64,000 bases of DNA, from positions 152,110 to 216,109 of the forward strand of contig CM034407.1 in assembly GCA_019925095.2 (NCBI GenBank), in the 5' to 3' direction. The DNA comes from Dendrolimus kikuchii. Its lineage: Eukaryota > Arthropoda > Insecta > Lepidoptera > Lasiocampidae. How positions within the stretch are numbered: the first letter of the stretch is position 1; each line of letters begins with the position of its first letter. The translations under genes and the position numbers were made by a program. Below, in pieces: positions 11,147 through 28,826 of the stretch. The notes below the pieces were generated by a model. It was not told the origin of the DNA. It saw nothing but the letters and a program-made list of their open reading frames with translations, and made no database searches.

Positions 11147-11276
11147 GGCCGGTTCCTATATCTTACTATTCACTCACCCAACCATCAGTTGAATTTTGAC
11201 ATTATTTGTATGAAGCTTATGTCAAATTTTAAGCGATGGTAAGGTAAATGAACTCTATAAGATATAGGAACCAGCC
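11147..11276. mobile_element. Fold-back MITE, family GGCCGGTTCCTATATCTTAC
   Basis: Terminal inverted repeats of about 55 bases begin GGCCGGTTCCTATATCTTAC and end in the complement, flanked by TTAA-like bases. Relatives are at 26402-26536, 33249-33384, 62465-62598, 62774-62910 and 63614-63728. No coding capacity. Confidence 0.85.
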
Positions 11277-11455
11277 ATTAGTGGACTTATCATCTATAAA
11301 GTAAAATTGTTCATGGAAAGGATATTTATTTACATATTTTTTATTTGCATGAAAGATTTGATCTGGATGTGTTGAGTGGAATGGTGACAGTGAGGACTCT
11401 GTGTGAGTAACGGATGAAGTATATAAAGACAGTGTCACAGTGACTTCTTCCATTA

Positions 11456-12185
11456 TTAATTTCTTTGAAACTGCTTATACTGGATCCAAATGGCCTTAAT
11501 GATTTCACAGAATATTTCACTTAAAATGGAAATGAAGAAACTGATTTTTGTGAAGACTACTAGTGATCCTGCCTGGTCCACAGTCTGGCTTAGCTTAATA
11601 CTGGATTGAGTAGCTTTACTTCTATATTTATGTGTCATCAGTACTTAAAGATTTATTTGCTGTTTTAAGACCTTGTAAACCTTCTTCCTGGGGTAAAACT
11701 GAAAATAAATTGACAATATTATTATTAGATTGTTTCAAGAAAATTAATATTGGATCTACTCACTATTAATGTAAGAACCTGTGGTTGTGTTGGAAGTATT
11801 TTCAAGAATTAAACTAGCACCACTGGTAATACAGTACTACTTTCAACTGATTTATTTACACACTTTCTTAATAGCATCATCTTTTGTTCTTTATTGTTAT
11901 ATATGGTCGATTTAGACTGCTACAAGTTCACTTTCTTCTATCTGGCTTACAATCAAATTCACTAGGTAAACAGCTTGGTTTCAAACGTAAGTGTGATATA
12001 GATCCCATTATTTGATATTATACGTAATTTTCCATATCATTTAGTAACGTAGAATTATAAATAGGGCTGATAAACACTTACATCAAAATGATCTTCACAA
12101 AAATGTGGCCACTTTCTCCTTATTTGTTTACCCGTTAGACATGTAAAAAAACAGTTTCTATGGTGTTTTTATCGTTGTACTGATA
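11456..12185 (-). pseudogene. THAP-domain protein pseudogene
   Basis: On minus, TTIKTP, KLFF and then GKQIRRKWPHFCEDHFD (12082-12180, with a stop and a frameshift) match the end of a C2CH THAP zinc finger; FCEDHFD carries its last Cys and His. It stops at a good donor (GAT|GTAAGTG at 12082/12081). A second block, about 12025-11930, reads DMENYV-stop-YQIMGSIS and then LRLKPSCLPSEFDCKPDRRK, the segment that follows THAP domains in many insect THAP proteins. A third open block at 11638-11456 starts THKYRSKATQ. THAP domains bind DNA and occur in P-element- and Kolobok-type transposases and in host repressors. The orientation is convergent with the YqaJ relic. Confidence 0.68.
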
Positions 12186-12305
12186 CATCGCGGCACTATA
12201 TAGTGCTTGTAATAATTAGTATTCATTTTTTATGATGTATTTTTTAAACTTTTGATAACACTTCAACCAAACAGATGTTTGTTTTGCACACCGTGACGTC
12301 ATGCG

Positions 12306-13107
12306 AGACGCCATGACAGCTTGACGCGTTTTCGTTACGAAATGTCAAAATATTTATAAAATTCCTAAATAAAATATGTTAATGTTGTTTTTTTACTGAA
12401 ATATTAATATTTTGGCTAAAATAGACCATAAGGCACAATATAAAAATGATACCCCATACGACTATGTACCTATATATTGAAAAAAAAAAAACAACCATTA
12501 CGTAAGTACATCATGTTATGTGTATAATACTACATGACAGGCAACCACCTTTATTTTTTTCGACACTTCATTACACAATTTTATTTTCAGTCAAATTTCA
12601 TCCATGTAGACTTTGTAGACCCATCATTGATCATACCCAGAATAGTATCCGAAAAAATGATTGTAACATACACGGACAGCGGGCATGGCGATGACGCAAG
12701 GGCTCCGGTTTTGCCAAAATGGCGAAGCAACCCTAAACATGGCACCTCATAATCTGTTAAAAATACACCTCGCTTACATGATGCCCACTACCACAGCAAC
12801 AATGGAAGCTTAAGTATTTATTTGAAGATACTCGAGCTGTCCACTTCCCTGCTTACTGCTGTGGTAGTGAGCATCATGTAAGCGCGTCACCAGAGACAAT
12901 CTCATTGTCAGAGCTAATATGGCTGCACAAGATTTAAAATTGAAAGCCATTTCTTCTTGTGCTGGCATGGTATACTGTAATTGAAATTTGTGCAAAATAT
13001 AGTAAAACCGATGAAATAACCAAAATGAATTAAATACACATATTTTAATATATTTTGTTAACAAATAGTAGATAATATTGAATGTAATATAATTGAGTGA
13101 TGAAGGT
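12306..13107. other. 3' flank of ZNF330 with a 26-bp inverted repeat
   Basis: Holds a fold-back pair, 12771-12796 against 12859-12884 (CGCTTACATGATG... / ...CATCATGTAAGCG), and the likely 3' UTR of ZNF330 next to 13108. A 72-codon ORF at 12534-12752 is not recognised. Confidence 0.5.
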
Positions 13108-19362
<6,255 letters not shown>

Positions 19363-22300
19363 ATGATATCGCCTAGCACACTGGTAAGTGTATTTTGATC
19401 TCAATTACCTTTCATTTTAGAAACTATCACTTAGGTAACTTATAAAAAAATGGTTAGCATTTAAAAACTAAATACACAGGTACACCTTAGATGCATGGAT
19501 AGACTATCAACACAAAAGGCATTATTATTTTTGTGATGTTTGTTTAATCATTATTTTATACACGAAGTTCAAAGCAACCCATTTTTAAATTAATAATGTA
19601 ATTTGTATATGTTACATATGAAATGTTGATTATTTAAATAACTTATATTAAGAATATTAGGTTTATATTACAATAAGATAATAACATTACTCATTAGAAT
19701 AAGTATTATTTGATAGAATTTTTAATTTATCATAAGTAAACTAAGGAACACCTCAACACATCAAATCACCAAATATATATCACACACACCAACAAATTAT
19801 TTAAAAAAAACAAGTGTGTTATAATCAATACTTTATAAATGAAATTTAATTAAAAAATATATGGAACATGGAGTCCATAGATTTTTTCTATTAAAGAAAA
19901 CTTAAATCCAAGGCTGCCCATGTTCAATTTATTAATTTAATTTGTATATGTTACACATAAAATGTTGATCTTTTGTACTTTCCACTCAGAAATTAATCGG
20001 CGTTCGAAATAAATTTTCAAAAATTCTGTAAATCAGAAATAAATCACAGTAAAAAATGTAAGCTATGGAAAATACTTAATTTACAGAACTGTTTTTGTCT
20101 TTAGGATGCAATAACAAAATTATCAACTATTTATCTCTCAGTCTGTACTTATATGCTAGTTTATATAATATGATGATGACCTTTTTCCTTGAACCAAGGG
20201 TACTAACAGCAAGGAAGGCCCGTTCCGTGTGCTGGTCTACAATTCAATTCTTGTTGAATTACCAAATACAAACAAAGGAATCCAGATTTTATAGGCTTCA
20301 ATGAAACAAAAAGGAATAATACTGTGTTCACTATGCTCCCATGTTCAAAAGGGGCTGTTACAACTAAACGCTAACCAAATGAATTATAATATGTTCATAT
20401 AATGTTCAGCGAGGTTATGCTGCCAGCCTTCTAGGTATGTACAGTCACGGAATGAAAATGTTTGTAAACTTAAAGGAGGCTTTTGCTTGCATGAGTACAA
20501 GAAACAATACTGCCAAAATTTTAATAAATGTTACGTTTATAAAATATAGAAATGTAAAAAACTAAAATTGCCTAAATGTTGACAACAATAGATACTGCGA
20601 TCAACAAAAAGAAACATGTAGGATATGCTGAACATAAATATTAGAACCAATAAAAAGGTTCTACATGTCTAAACAATCTTCTTAGACAAGACAGATAGAT
20701 AGATCAAACTTTGATCTACATAATTTTAAACTTTATTGTCAAATAGTTAACAATAAACATAACTTTCTGTGGAAAAGTCTGTTCTGTGACTTAATTTGAA
20801 ACGGTAATATGTGCTCGTGAAACATTAAATGAATCAATTTGAAAAGCGACAAACATTTTCATTCCAGGACTGTACATTGCCCTGTGACAGTGGTTTGATC
20901 AGACTAGACCAATTCTAGTTTATAGTATTATGTTTATATTATGTATTTGTTTTATATTAAATTGTTTATTTAGTTTATTAAAGTCTATGATTGTCTTAAA
21001 TTACATATTGAGCCCAATATGCCCAACCAAACCTATCTACAGGTTATCAATAAATGAGTTAATGACACTATATTGATCATGTTTGATACTTTACATCTGA
21101 TATAAACAAATATGTTTGAACCATTTCTCACATATAGAGTAAATAAAGACAAAAATGATGCAAAAGATTTATCTATTAGCTATATATATGCTGAGGATTA
21201 TTTTCCTGGCTTCTTCTCCTTAAAACAGCAATAATATTTTGCAAACTGGAGTATGTAGAGTAGAAGGTAGACATAATATGTATGTTCTCCTGTTGAATAT
21301 GCTTTGTGCTGCTTTTATTGTATTTCTCAAAACAGTCATTAAACCCTAAAAAGAAAAAGAAACCAAGATTTGCAGTGTGTGGTACTTGCACATAGAAGGT
21401 CTGTATTAATAATCTCTTATTCAATAAATTTGGTAAAGTTTAAGTATTCAAGATGTATTTGCATTTAAATACTTTTTAGGGTTCTGAAGTCAAATTATAA
21501 AAGCATTTGTCACATTAAAGAAATCCTGCTCATTGTATATCTACTGCAGTACACCTTTTTCTGTAATATCATCAGATCAAGAAGTGGTATTTGGCATATT
21601 TTATGTATGTAGAATATATCTTTCTAGCTTTCATTCATATAGAATCAGTGGTTTTTGAGATAAAATGGATACAGCATCCTAAAAAGAGCAAATAATTCTG
21701 AAATCATATTTAACGAAATAACAATAAAACAATTCCAACAAAAAAATAGACTGAGAGTACTTTACTAAAATTTTCTACAATATTTTGAAGTCAGTGCGAA
21801 TTAAAACATAATAATGCCTATATTTTGCAATATGTCAAAGAAGCAAGGGAGGTGTGTAAGAATAAGCCTAAATGGCGCTCTGTTGTTCGTGCCTACCCTG
21901 CAAGGGAACTGGCGTGAAGTTATGTATATATGTATGTATTTTGCAATATTAAGTTACATATATAGTATCCATAACAAGGTAGCTTCTTGAATGTGGAAAC
22001 AATAACTGATGAAACAGAAGCATGTTTGGAAAATGTTGAGTGTAGCTTGAAGGTACATTATGTATAAGCACTAAAAACCTCTAATAAGTGCTGAGAAGAT
22101 TAATTTAATGAAGTATCGCTAGGACATGCTGGTCAGTTAATAAATATCTATCAGTTAGTTCTGGCATTCGCCGGCCGCTGCCGCGACGCGGCTCGTCCTT
22201 TTGCTTTACAGAAAACCAGCTGCTCGACGAGAACCATTTTAAAAAAATTTGTTTGCTGTAAGTGCTGGTCGAAAATTGTTTAATTAAATGATTACGCCCA

Positions 22301-25099
22301 TCATCTGTGTCACTAGGCAGCATTTGCGTTTGAATCTCAACCCCGATCGTCGAGGTTTTCTAAATACGACGGATCTCATAACTTAGTTTATGCGGTCGTG
22401 CTGTCTATCATTCTCGATTTCCATTGTACGCTTTCCTAGTCCTAGTCGAGTCTAGTACAGCATGCATTGATCTTAATTACGTACCAACTCGTTTCAGAAT
22501 TGTCATAAACTTTGACAACCTATTTTGAGTAATTTTCTGCTATATATCCGGAACCAAGGGTATAATAGCAATAAAATTTATACGATATTATTCTGAAGCT
22601 ATTCTAAATCCAATGCAAAAGGTATTATCAAAATCCGTTCAGAAACACAAAAGTTGTGAATGTCATACCTCAAAAACTACACATTTTTACCCGATTTTCA
22701 CGATTTTTTGCTACAACTTCGAAAACCAAAGTTCGATAACAATGAAATGTATACCAGACTACTATGAAGATACTTTGAGTCGAACGCAAAAATAATCATC
22801 AAAATTGGTTCAGAAACAAAAAAAATACTATATTATTTATTGCTATATCTTCGGAACTTTGCTATATCTTAAACTAATGTAATTTATATGGGATCATTCT
22901 GAAACTATAATAAATCGACCGCAAAAGTAATGACCAAAATCCGTTCAAAAAACACAAATGTTATGAATGACATACCTCAAAAACTACACATTTTTACCCG
23001 TTTTTAACGATTTTTTTGCTACATCTTCGAAACCCAAAGTCCAATAACAATGAAATTTATACATACTGTGAAGATACTTTGAATCGAACGCAAAAGTAAT
23101 CATCAAAATTGGTTAAGAACAAAAACAGTTACTATATTATTTATTGCTATATCTTCGGAACTTTGCTATATCTTATACCAATGAAATTTATATGGGATCA
23201 TTCTGAAACTAAAATGAAGCGAATGCAAAAAGAATGTCCAATATCGATCCAGAAACAAAAGTTATGGCGGAAAATCCGCAAAAATTTCACATTTCAGCCT
23301 GATTTCAACGGTTTTTCTGCTATATCTTCGGAACCCAATGTGTGTTAGCAATAAAAAAATTATGAATCCATTTAGAAGAATCTTGCTCTTTTGCTGAATC
23401 GAATGTGAAAAGAATAATCAAAATCGGTTCACAAACAACAAAGTTATTGCTGTACATACATAAAAAAATATTTACACGACGAATTGAGAACCTCCCCCTC
23501 TTTCAAAGTCGGTTAAAAACACATGAAAAATTTGCCTTAGGACAAAAGAAAAGATTTGGAAGAATATGTTACTAGCAATGGAAAAAGACCCAGACTAGCA
23601 GTTTATGTAATTCTGACATCAAGACTTTGTAATGTGAACGCAGCCCTAGATGAGTACCTACGAAATAACTATTATTACAACAACAACAACAACAACAAAC
23701 AAATATATTCAACTAACACCAATAGGGGAGCGGACATATGTTACAATAAATTATAATATTCTTACATATAACAGAACAGGTATTAAAATTAAATAATAGG
23801 TATCTAACTTTTAAAAAGTCATAATAGAAAATTTTTAATTACTTTCAAACAACAATTAATGACCTACTGATGACATCGTAATTAAACGCTCTTACAAAAT
23901 TATGGATTGTGACATTCTATCATTTTATAAAGCCATAGAATATATCAATTGACTGATTTGGTGGAAGAGGTGACAGAACACTTATGACGGGTGCAGGTGA
24001 AGAGCGTGGGCGTCGGCGGCAAGCTGGCGGTGTTCTTCAAGTGCGTGTGCGTGTACTTCGTGGCGCAGGGCGTGGGCGTGGGCGCCGGCGCCGACGGCGG
24101 GCGCTCGCCGCTCGCCGTCGCCGCCAAGTGCGCGCCGGTGCTGTCGCTGCTGCTGCTCGTGCTGCTGCACCAGGCCGCCTTGCCCTACCACAAGTGTGTT
24201 ACGGTGATCTATTTACGAATAACTTGTATAATGCAATGAGCATACAATTAGCCTATAAATAAATAAATCAATGTTGGTCCTTTTTAGAAGTATTAAGTAT
24301 TGTCGCTTTTGAAATAAAGAGACAAAAACATAATATTGTCGATATGTCGACAAATCTCATTACATTGGGTAAGATCCATGCACAAAGCGATCCCTACTGG
24401 TATTTATCATTTTGATAACGATGCAAAAGTATGTAGGTATCGTCCTTCGCTTGACCGTGTCTACTTATCGGTCATCCGTAGTATCTGTTGACATTGAGAA
24501 GCGAATGTGTGTGGCGACGCGGCAGGGGCTGGTACGCGCGGCGCGTGGCCGCCGGGCTGGCGCTGTCGGCGCTGGGCGACGCGCTGCTGGTGTGGCCGCA
24601 GCACTTCGTGGCGGGGATGGCGGCGTTCGGCGGCGCGCACCTCGCGTACCTGGCGGCGTTCCGGCTGCGGCCGCGGCGGCCGGCGCTGGCCGTGGCGCTT
24701 TACGCCGCCACCGGCGCCTACCTGCGGCTGCTGGCGCCGCCGCCCGCGCTCGCCGCGCTCGTGCCGCTCTACAGCGCGCTGCTGGCCACGATGGCGTGGC
24801 GCGGCGTGGCGCGCGGCGGCGCCGCGGCGCCCGGCGCGCTGCTCTTCCTCTTCTCCGACGCGGTCCTCGGCTACAGCCTCTTTGGCGGGCCCGTGCCCTA
24901 CAAGCAGGTGAGACTCCTTTGCCATTTCGTGGCACACTCGGCGCCCTGGCCGCAGTTGTAACCAACAATTGTAACTCCCCAGTGGGTGGTGATGTCCACG
25001 TACTACCTGGGCCAACTGGGCATCGCGTGGAGCGCGCTGGAGACGCCGCGCTCGCATCCGGGCGACCTCCCTCGAGCCTCTGTCGTCGCATCCAATTAG
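19363..25099 (+). CDS. TMEM86: TMEM86-family lysoplasmalogenase, 4 coding exons
   Basis: Exons: 19363-19383 (MISPSTL), 23997-24193, 24526-24907, 24983-25099; 717 nt, 238 aa, close to the 240 aa of human TMEM86A. The tiny first exon joins VKSVGVGGKLAVFFK, matching the family start. Later blocks are LALSALGDALLVWPQ (a conserved Asp of the membrane active site), LLFLFSDAVLGYSLF (second conserved Asp region) and VPYKQ|WVVMSTYYLGQLGIAW. The rest is a run of hydrophobic segments, consistent with about eight membrane spans. The family hydrolyses the vinyl-ether bond of lysoplasmalogens to a fatty aldehyde and a glycero-phospholipid head, in the ER membrane. Intron 1 is 4.6 kb and full of repeats. 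The donor of exon 2 is GTGTGT, weak but needed for the frame. Exon 3 is extremely GC-rich, unlike its surroundings. Confidence 0.93.
21832..21950 (+). mobile_element. RTE-like non-LTR tail, short 5'-truncated copy
   Basis: Codes [24 protein letters not shown] residues and ends GCGTGAAGTTATGTA followed by TGTA repeats, as at 31788-32047 and 46853-47220. Lies in TMEM86 intron 1. Confidence 0.75.
22536..23500. repeat. Diverged tandem array, unit about 300 bases with two related halves
   Basis: TATATCTTCGGAACTTTGCT occurs at about 22849 and 23149, and ACCTCAAAAACTACACATTT at 22667 and 22975, so the unit is about 300-308 bases. A GCTA(T/C)ATCTTCGGAACC-like motif recurs at alternating shorter spacings (22536, 22706, 22841, 23012, 23146, 23314), showing that each unit is itself two diverged halves. 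It ends with AAGTCGGTTAAAAA, a common terminal motif of lepidopteran repeats. Lies in TMEM86 intron 1. Confidence 0.7.
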
Positions 25100-26401
25100 G
25101 CCCCTGAGGAATCTGTCGGTATCATTGCTGGTGGTTGGTTTTCCTTTAGGCACGACGTCCGAGTTTATCGCAAATGAATCTAAACGGGCCCTTTCGGGCT
25201 GTTACCCTAATGTAAGAGTGTAGGGGCTTTCGCCCGTTCACATATATGTCTATTTTTAAGATGTACGTAACTACTACTTTTGTATTCTTCCTTCGTAGTG
25301 TTTAGTCGTAAGCAGTGTGACGTCTATAGATCTAGATATTTTGCTACACAATATTGTATCTATAAATGGTGTAAGTTTAGTAGAAGATTGCCCCGTGCGT
25401 GAGGAGGGGGGAGGGGGGGTGGGGGCCACGTGCACAAATAGTCCGCCGCGTTGGATCAAATCAATCTGTGATATACGATCGATGATGTCTTCTTGTTTTG
25501 TTTATACATATATTTATATAATAAGATCGGTTTGATTATTTTTAAGTTTCTAGGACCTCTCCGCCTATTTTTTGAATTCGGCTCTTTGGAAATTTGGGAA
25601 ATCGTGTAGATACGTAGAGCAATTACAAAGTTGAAATTGGATCTTCCGTCGCCATCACTCTTGGTTCCATTCTCATCGACAACTCACTTTTTATCTCTCG
25701 CACAGATTTAAAATCTCTTTTGTTTCTTACTATTCTTTCGTCTCGAATAAATCCTAATCGATGTTATGCTATTATGTTCTAAAATGAATAGAGTTTTGCG
25801 CTTCTACCTCTGCCTTCAATGTATGATATTCATTGAAATTGTAATATTTGTACCTGTTTAATGCACACGTTTGAATCTACTACTGAACTTCGTTAAGGTT
25901 CATTCTAACATCTTGCACCCAAAACCCAAGACCGGCTTAATTTTTTGAAAATTAGGATCGTTACGACCAGAGGTGGTACCCATCCAGAGGTACCTCAGAC
26001 GGGTACATGCGCTACCACCTGCCTTATATAATAAATCACTTACTAACTGTCATACTCAGAGTCTCATAATGAAGCAATAATATAAAATAATGATGGTATT
26101 TTTGTAATGGTGTTCAGATTAAGAGTTATCTGTCTATAAAACATTGTAATTTAATATCAAAATTCTTTCGTTTTGTCGGAGTGCGAAAAATACGTTACCT
26201 ATGTATGAGTTTAGGGTTTTAATTTATTAATTAATTAGCCAAACAATGCAGTTTATTAAAATGTTATTAAAATAAAGTTCAAGAGTTGTTCGATTACACC
26301 ACCTCACTTGAGGACAGAATATTTAGTTATATTCACGTATAGTACTTTAAGCATTTATAAATCACATTATCTGCACTACGTACGTTGCCAGGTGCACTAA
26401 C
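25100..26401. other. TMEM86 3' UTR and intergenic DNA
   Basis: No exon recognised. A G-rich run near 25404-25425 and several AATAAA-like motifs (for example near 25747 and 26270) are the only marks. Confidence 0.4.
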
Positions 26402-26536
26402 GGCCGGTTCCTACATCTCACCAACTGTTCATTTGCCTTACTATCGATTAAAATTCGACATAGTTCATACAAGTAATATCAAAAATTCATCCGACGGTAA
26501 GGCAAGTGAATGAATAGTAAGACTTAGGAACCGGCC
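26402..26536. mobile_element. Fold-back MITE, family GGCCGGTTCCTATATCTTAC
   Basis: Begins GGCCGGTTCCTACATCTCAC and ends GACTTAGGAACCGGCC. The inverted repeats run inward through CATTTGCCTTACTAT and its complement. A half-length relative may lie at 26680-26700. Confidence 0.85.
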
Positions 26537-26744
26537 ATAAGATTTATTCTATATATTAGAGGTCGCTTTAACCGACACGGTGGTCTATAGTTTTGATGTA
26601 ACTGCATTTTTGTAATTCTTATTTTAATGAGCAAATAGGTGTTATTTGTATATTCTTACCGAGTCTCTTTTTCTAACTATCCGTTCATTTGCCTTACCAC
26701 TGGTACAAAATGAAAATCATTACTTCTATGCAGTCCTTAATTAG

Positions 26745-26953
26745 ATTACGCTCCCATAGAGTGAATAATAACCATAAACAAAATTAAAATGAACAAATCG
26801 GCGGTAGGCTAAATAAAACTTTAACAATACTCAATGACACGTGACATCTTTGTCTTCCGTGATCACGGCTACTGAAAAGTGGCCGAAACGTCGGAATAAT
26901 AAAAATCAAACAAATTACCGCGCTTAGAACCGTTAAAACGTAGTTTTATTATG
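26745..26953 (+). mobile_element. Penelope-like element 3' tail, 5'-truncated
   Basis: About 205 bases match the 3' UTR of the palindrome arms (5846-6063), including GTGATCACGGCTACTGAAAA, GTGGCCGAAACGTCGG and the end CGTAGTTTTATTATGG. It is an independent, older insertion with scattered substitutions. Confidence 0.85.
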
Positions 26954-27567
26954 GAGTTAGTCTTTCAACCAGTAGGTAGGAAGACAAATGAATGGATGGT
27001 AAAATGTAGCAATATTTATTAATGTTTATAATCATGTATTTATTTACTTTCGCAATATTTTACATTTTAATATACCTTATTCAAATCATAATTATGTAGA
27101 TATAATGTTATACACATCTCTTTATATAAAAATATAAAACGTATTGTTTTATAAATTCAAATATATATTCAAAATATTATAGTGTGCGGCCGAGAACTGC
27201 ACCTGAATTAGTGGTGTTTTAGCAGCACCCCAGCAGGGCCTCTCGACGCGGAGGTCGACGCTCTCCGCCGGAAGGACACGTCGTCCCCGTCATGGCAAAA
27301 TCAGATATAATCGATTTTATTGCATTGCCTTAAAGCCGATATTGCTACCTATCTTTTGATCTGTTCAACGTACAGAAATAAACTCAATAAAAATGTGTTA
27401 TTAGAAAAAATCAAAAGCAAATATGAATATGAATATATATACAAAAAGTAATATATAAAAAGATCTACGGTTGTTTGCGATTTAAAATTTACGCCATTTA
27501 CTTTAAATACAAAAAAAAACTAACAAAAACAAAAGGACTTCAAACTAAAAAGCAAAAAATGAATATT

Positions 27568-28080
27568 TAACTGACTTCTTTCTACACCCTGAAGACAAAT
27601 AAAAAAATCCAACAACAAATTTGCAAAAATATAGTAATTTTTGTATTTTCTTCGCACCGACTTCAAGAAGTTGGTAAATATTTATTTTTTGCTTTTTAGT
27701 TTGAAGTCGCTTTTGTTTTTGTGAAAAAATATCATCAAAAATAATTTGAAAATCGGCTCACAATTAACGGAGAAATCGCGTAACATGCATACAAGAAAAT
27801 TAAGTGCCTATAAAAAATGTAATTCTGGTACGCGTATACAAGGTTTTTTTTTCGAAGAATATAGGCACTCGGCGGTCTTTAATAAAGATTGCTCTCGATT
27901 TCCCTGGAATCCACTCACACCACCAGATCCTGACATGGTGACAATGGGAGCAACTCGGGAGTATACCTTTTCGATCAAAGGAAAAATTTTGGAAATCGGT
28001 CCACAATTGACAAAGAAATCGAGTTACAAACACAGGCAGGCGGATTGAGAATCTATTTCGTTTTGAAGTCTGTTAAAAAT
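27568..28080. repeat. Dispersed repeat with internal repeated halves
   Basis: AAAATCGGCTCACAATTAACG near 27752 and AAATCGGTCCACAATTGACA near 27993 are related, each followed by a GAAATCG motif. GACTTC-rich ends (27571 and 28060) resemble the ends of the 22.5-23.5 kb array. The 100-codon ORF at 27746-28048 has no recognisable domain. Confidence 0.5.
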
Positions 28081-28330
28081 CGCCTTTTGCTCTAGATTTT
28101 GAGGTTTTTTGTGTTCTAATTTTGCCCTCTCGGGGACGATTAATATCGTAATGAATGTGATGACAAGATCTAAATGTAGTTCATAAGTGTAGATTTTTAA
28201 ATCCTACGAGTTTTATATAATAAGTTGAATTGTTAAATAAGTGTATGTATTATCATTGGAATTGTAGTTCCTACTTACGAAATGACATTTACGACATGAT
28301 ATATACTGAAAGTATTTGAAACATATCATA

Positions 28331-28594
28331 GACTACGTTCCATTTGAGACTCACAACGACCACGTACACGGTCGCGATATCTCCCGTTCCACTTGCTTCC
28401 CGGCGTTACAATCGTAAACCCAAGTGGAACGGTTATTCGGTCCACCTCCTGACATGGGTCGTTGTGAGCGTTGTGTGATCGAAAATGATGACGTCATTAG
28501 TGACGTTTTAGCCACGACCATTTCGACCGCGGTCGCCTTGTGGAACGGCTAACGAAGCATTTTGGGTGTTGTGAGCTACTAATGGAACGCGCTG
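28331..28594. mobile_element. MITE family CGTTCCATTAGTAGCTCACAACG, copy 1 of a tandem pair
   Basis: Ends CTACGTTCCATTTGAGACTC and GTGAGCTACTAATGGAACGC are inverted repeats. The inside has GTTCCACTTG / CAAGTGGAAC and CCGCGGTCGCCTTGTGGAAC. Related copies are at 28598-28826, 57935-58037, 58760-58946 and 63792-64000. Confidence 0.8.
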
Positions 28595-28597
28595 ATA

Positions 28598-28826
28598 GAC
28601 TACGTTCCATTTGAGACTCACAACGACCACTTTCACGACCGCGATTTTTCCCGTTCCACTTACTTGCCGGCATTACAATCTTGACATGGGTCGTTGTGAG
28701 CATTGTGTGATAGAAAATGATGATATCATTAGTGACGTTTTAGCCACGACCATTTTGACCGCGGTCGCCTTGTGGAACGGCTAACGGAGCGTTTTGGGCG
28801 TTGTGAGCTACAAATGGAACGCGCTG
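28598..28826. mobile_element. MITE family CGTTCCATTAGTAGCTCACAACG, copy 2 of a tandem pair
   Basis: Lies four bases after copy 1 and is preceded by the same ATAGACTACG. It lacks about 35 internal bases present in copy 1. Confidence 0.8.

Larger units (their letters stand above)
9619..12305. mobile_element. Relic of a two-gene element encoding SWIM-YqaJ nuclease and THAP protein
   Basis: The region is bounded by an inverted repeat: 9619-9644 matches the complement of 12280-12305 at 23 of 26 positions and contains TGACGTCA. Inside are two decayed protein genes facing each other: a SWIM-YqaJ nuclease-like gene on plus (about 10090-10985) and a THAP-domain protein gene on minus (about 12185-11456). 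A small MITE sits between them (11147-11276). THAP proteins are common as DNA-binding parts of animal transposases; YqaJ is the lambda-exonuclease-like nuclease fold. No DDE transposase was recognised. The inverted repeat may be subterminal, as the true ends and any target duplication were not found. Confidence 0.6.

Noticed and set aside
22536..23500. CRISPR-like array
   Set aside because: Repeats are about 150-300 bases, diverged, and without spacer structure; the sequence is from an animal genome.
24412..25153. Long ORFs of about 231, 230, 208 and 134 codons in other frames and on the minus strand
   Set aside because: They overlap the GC-rich TMEM86 exon, run through its splice sites and have Arg/Ala-rich composition typical of shadows.
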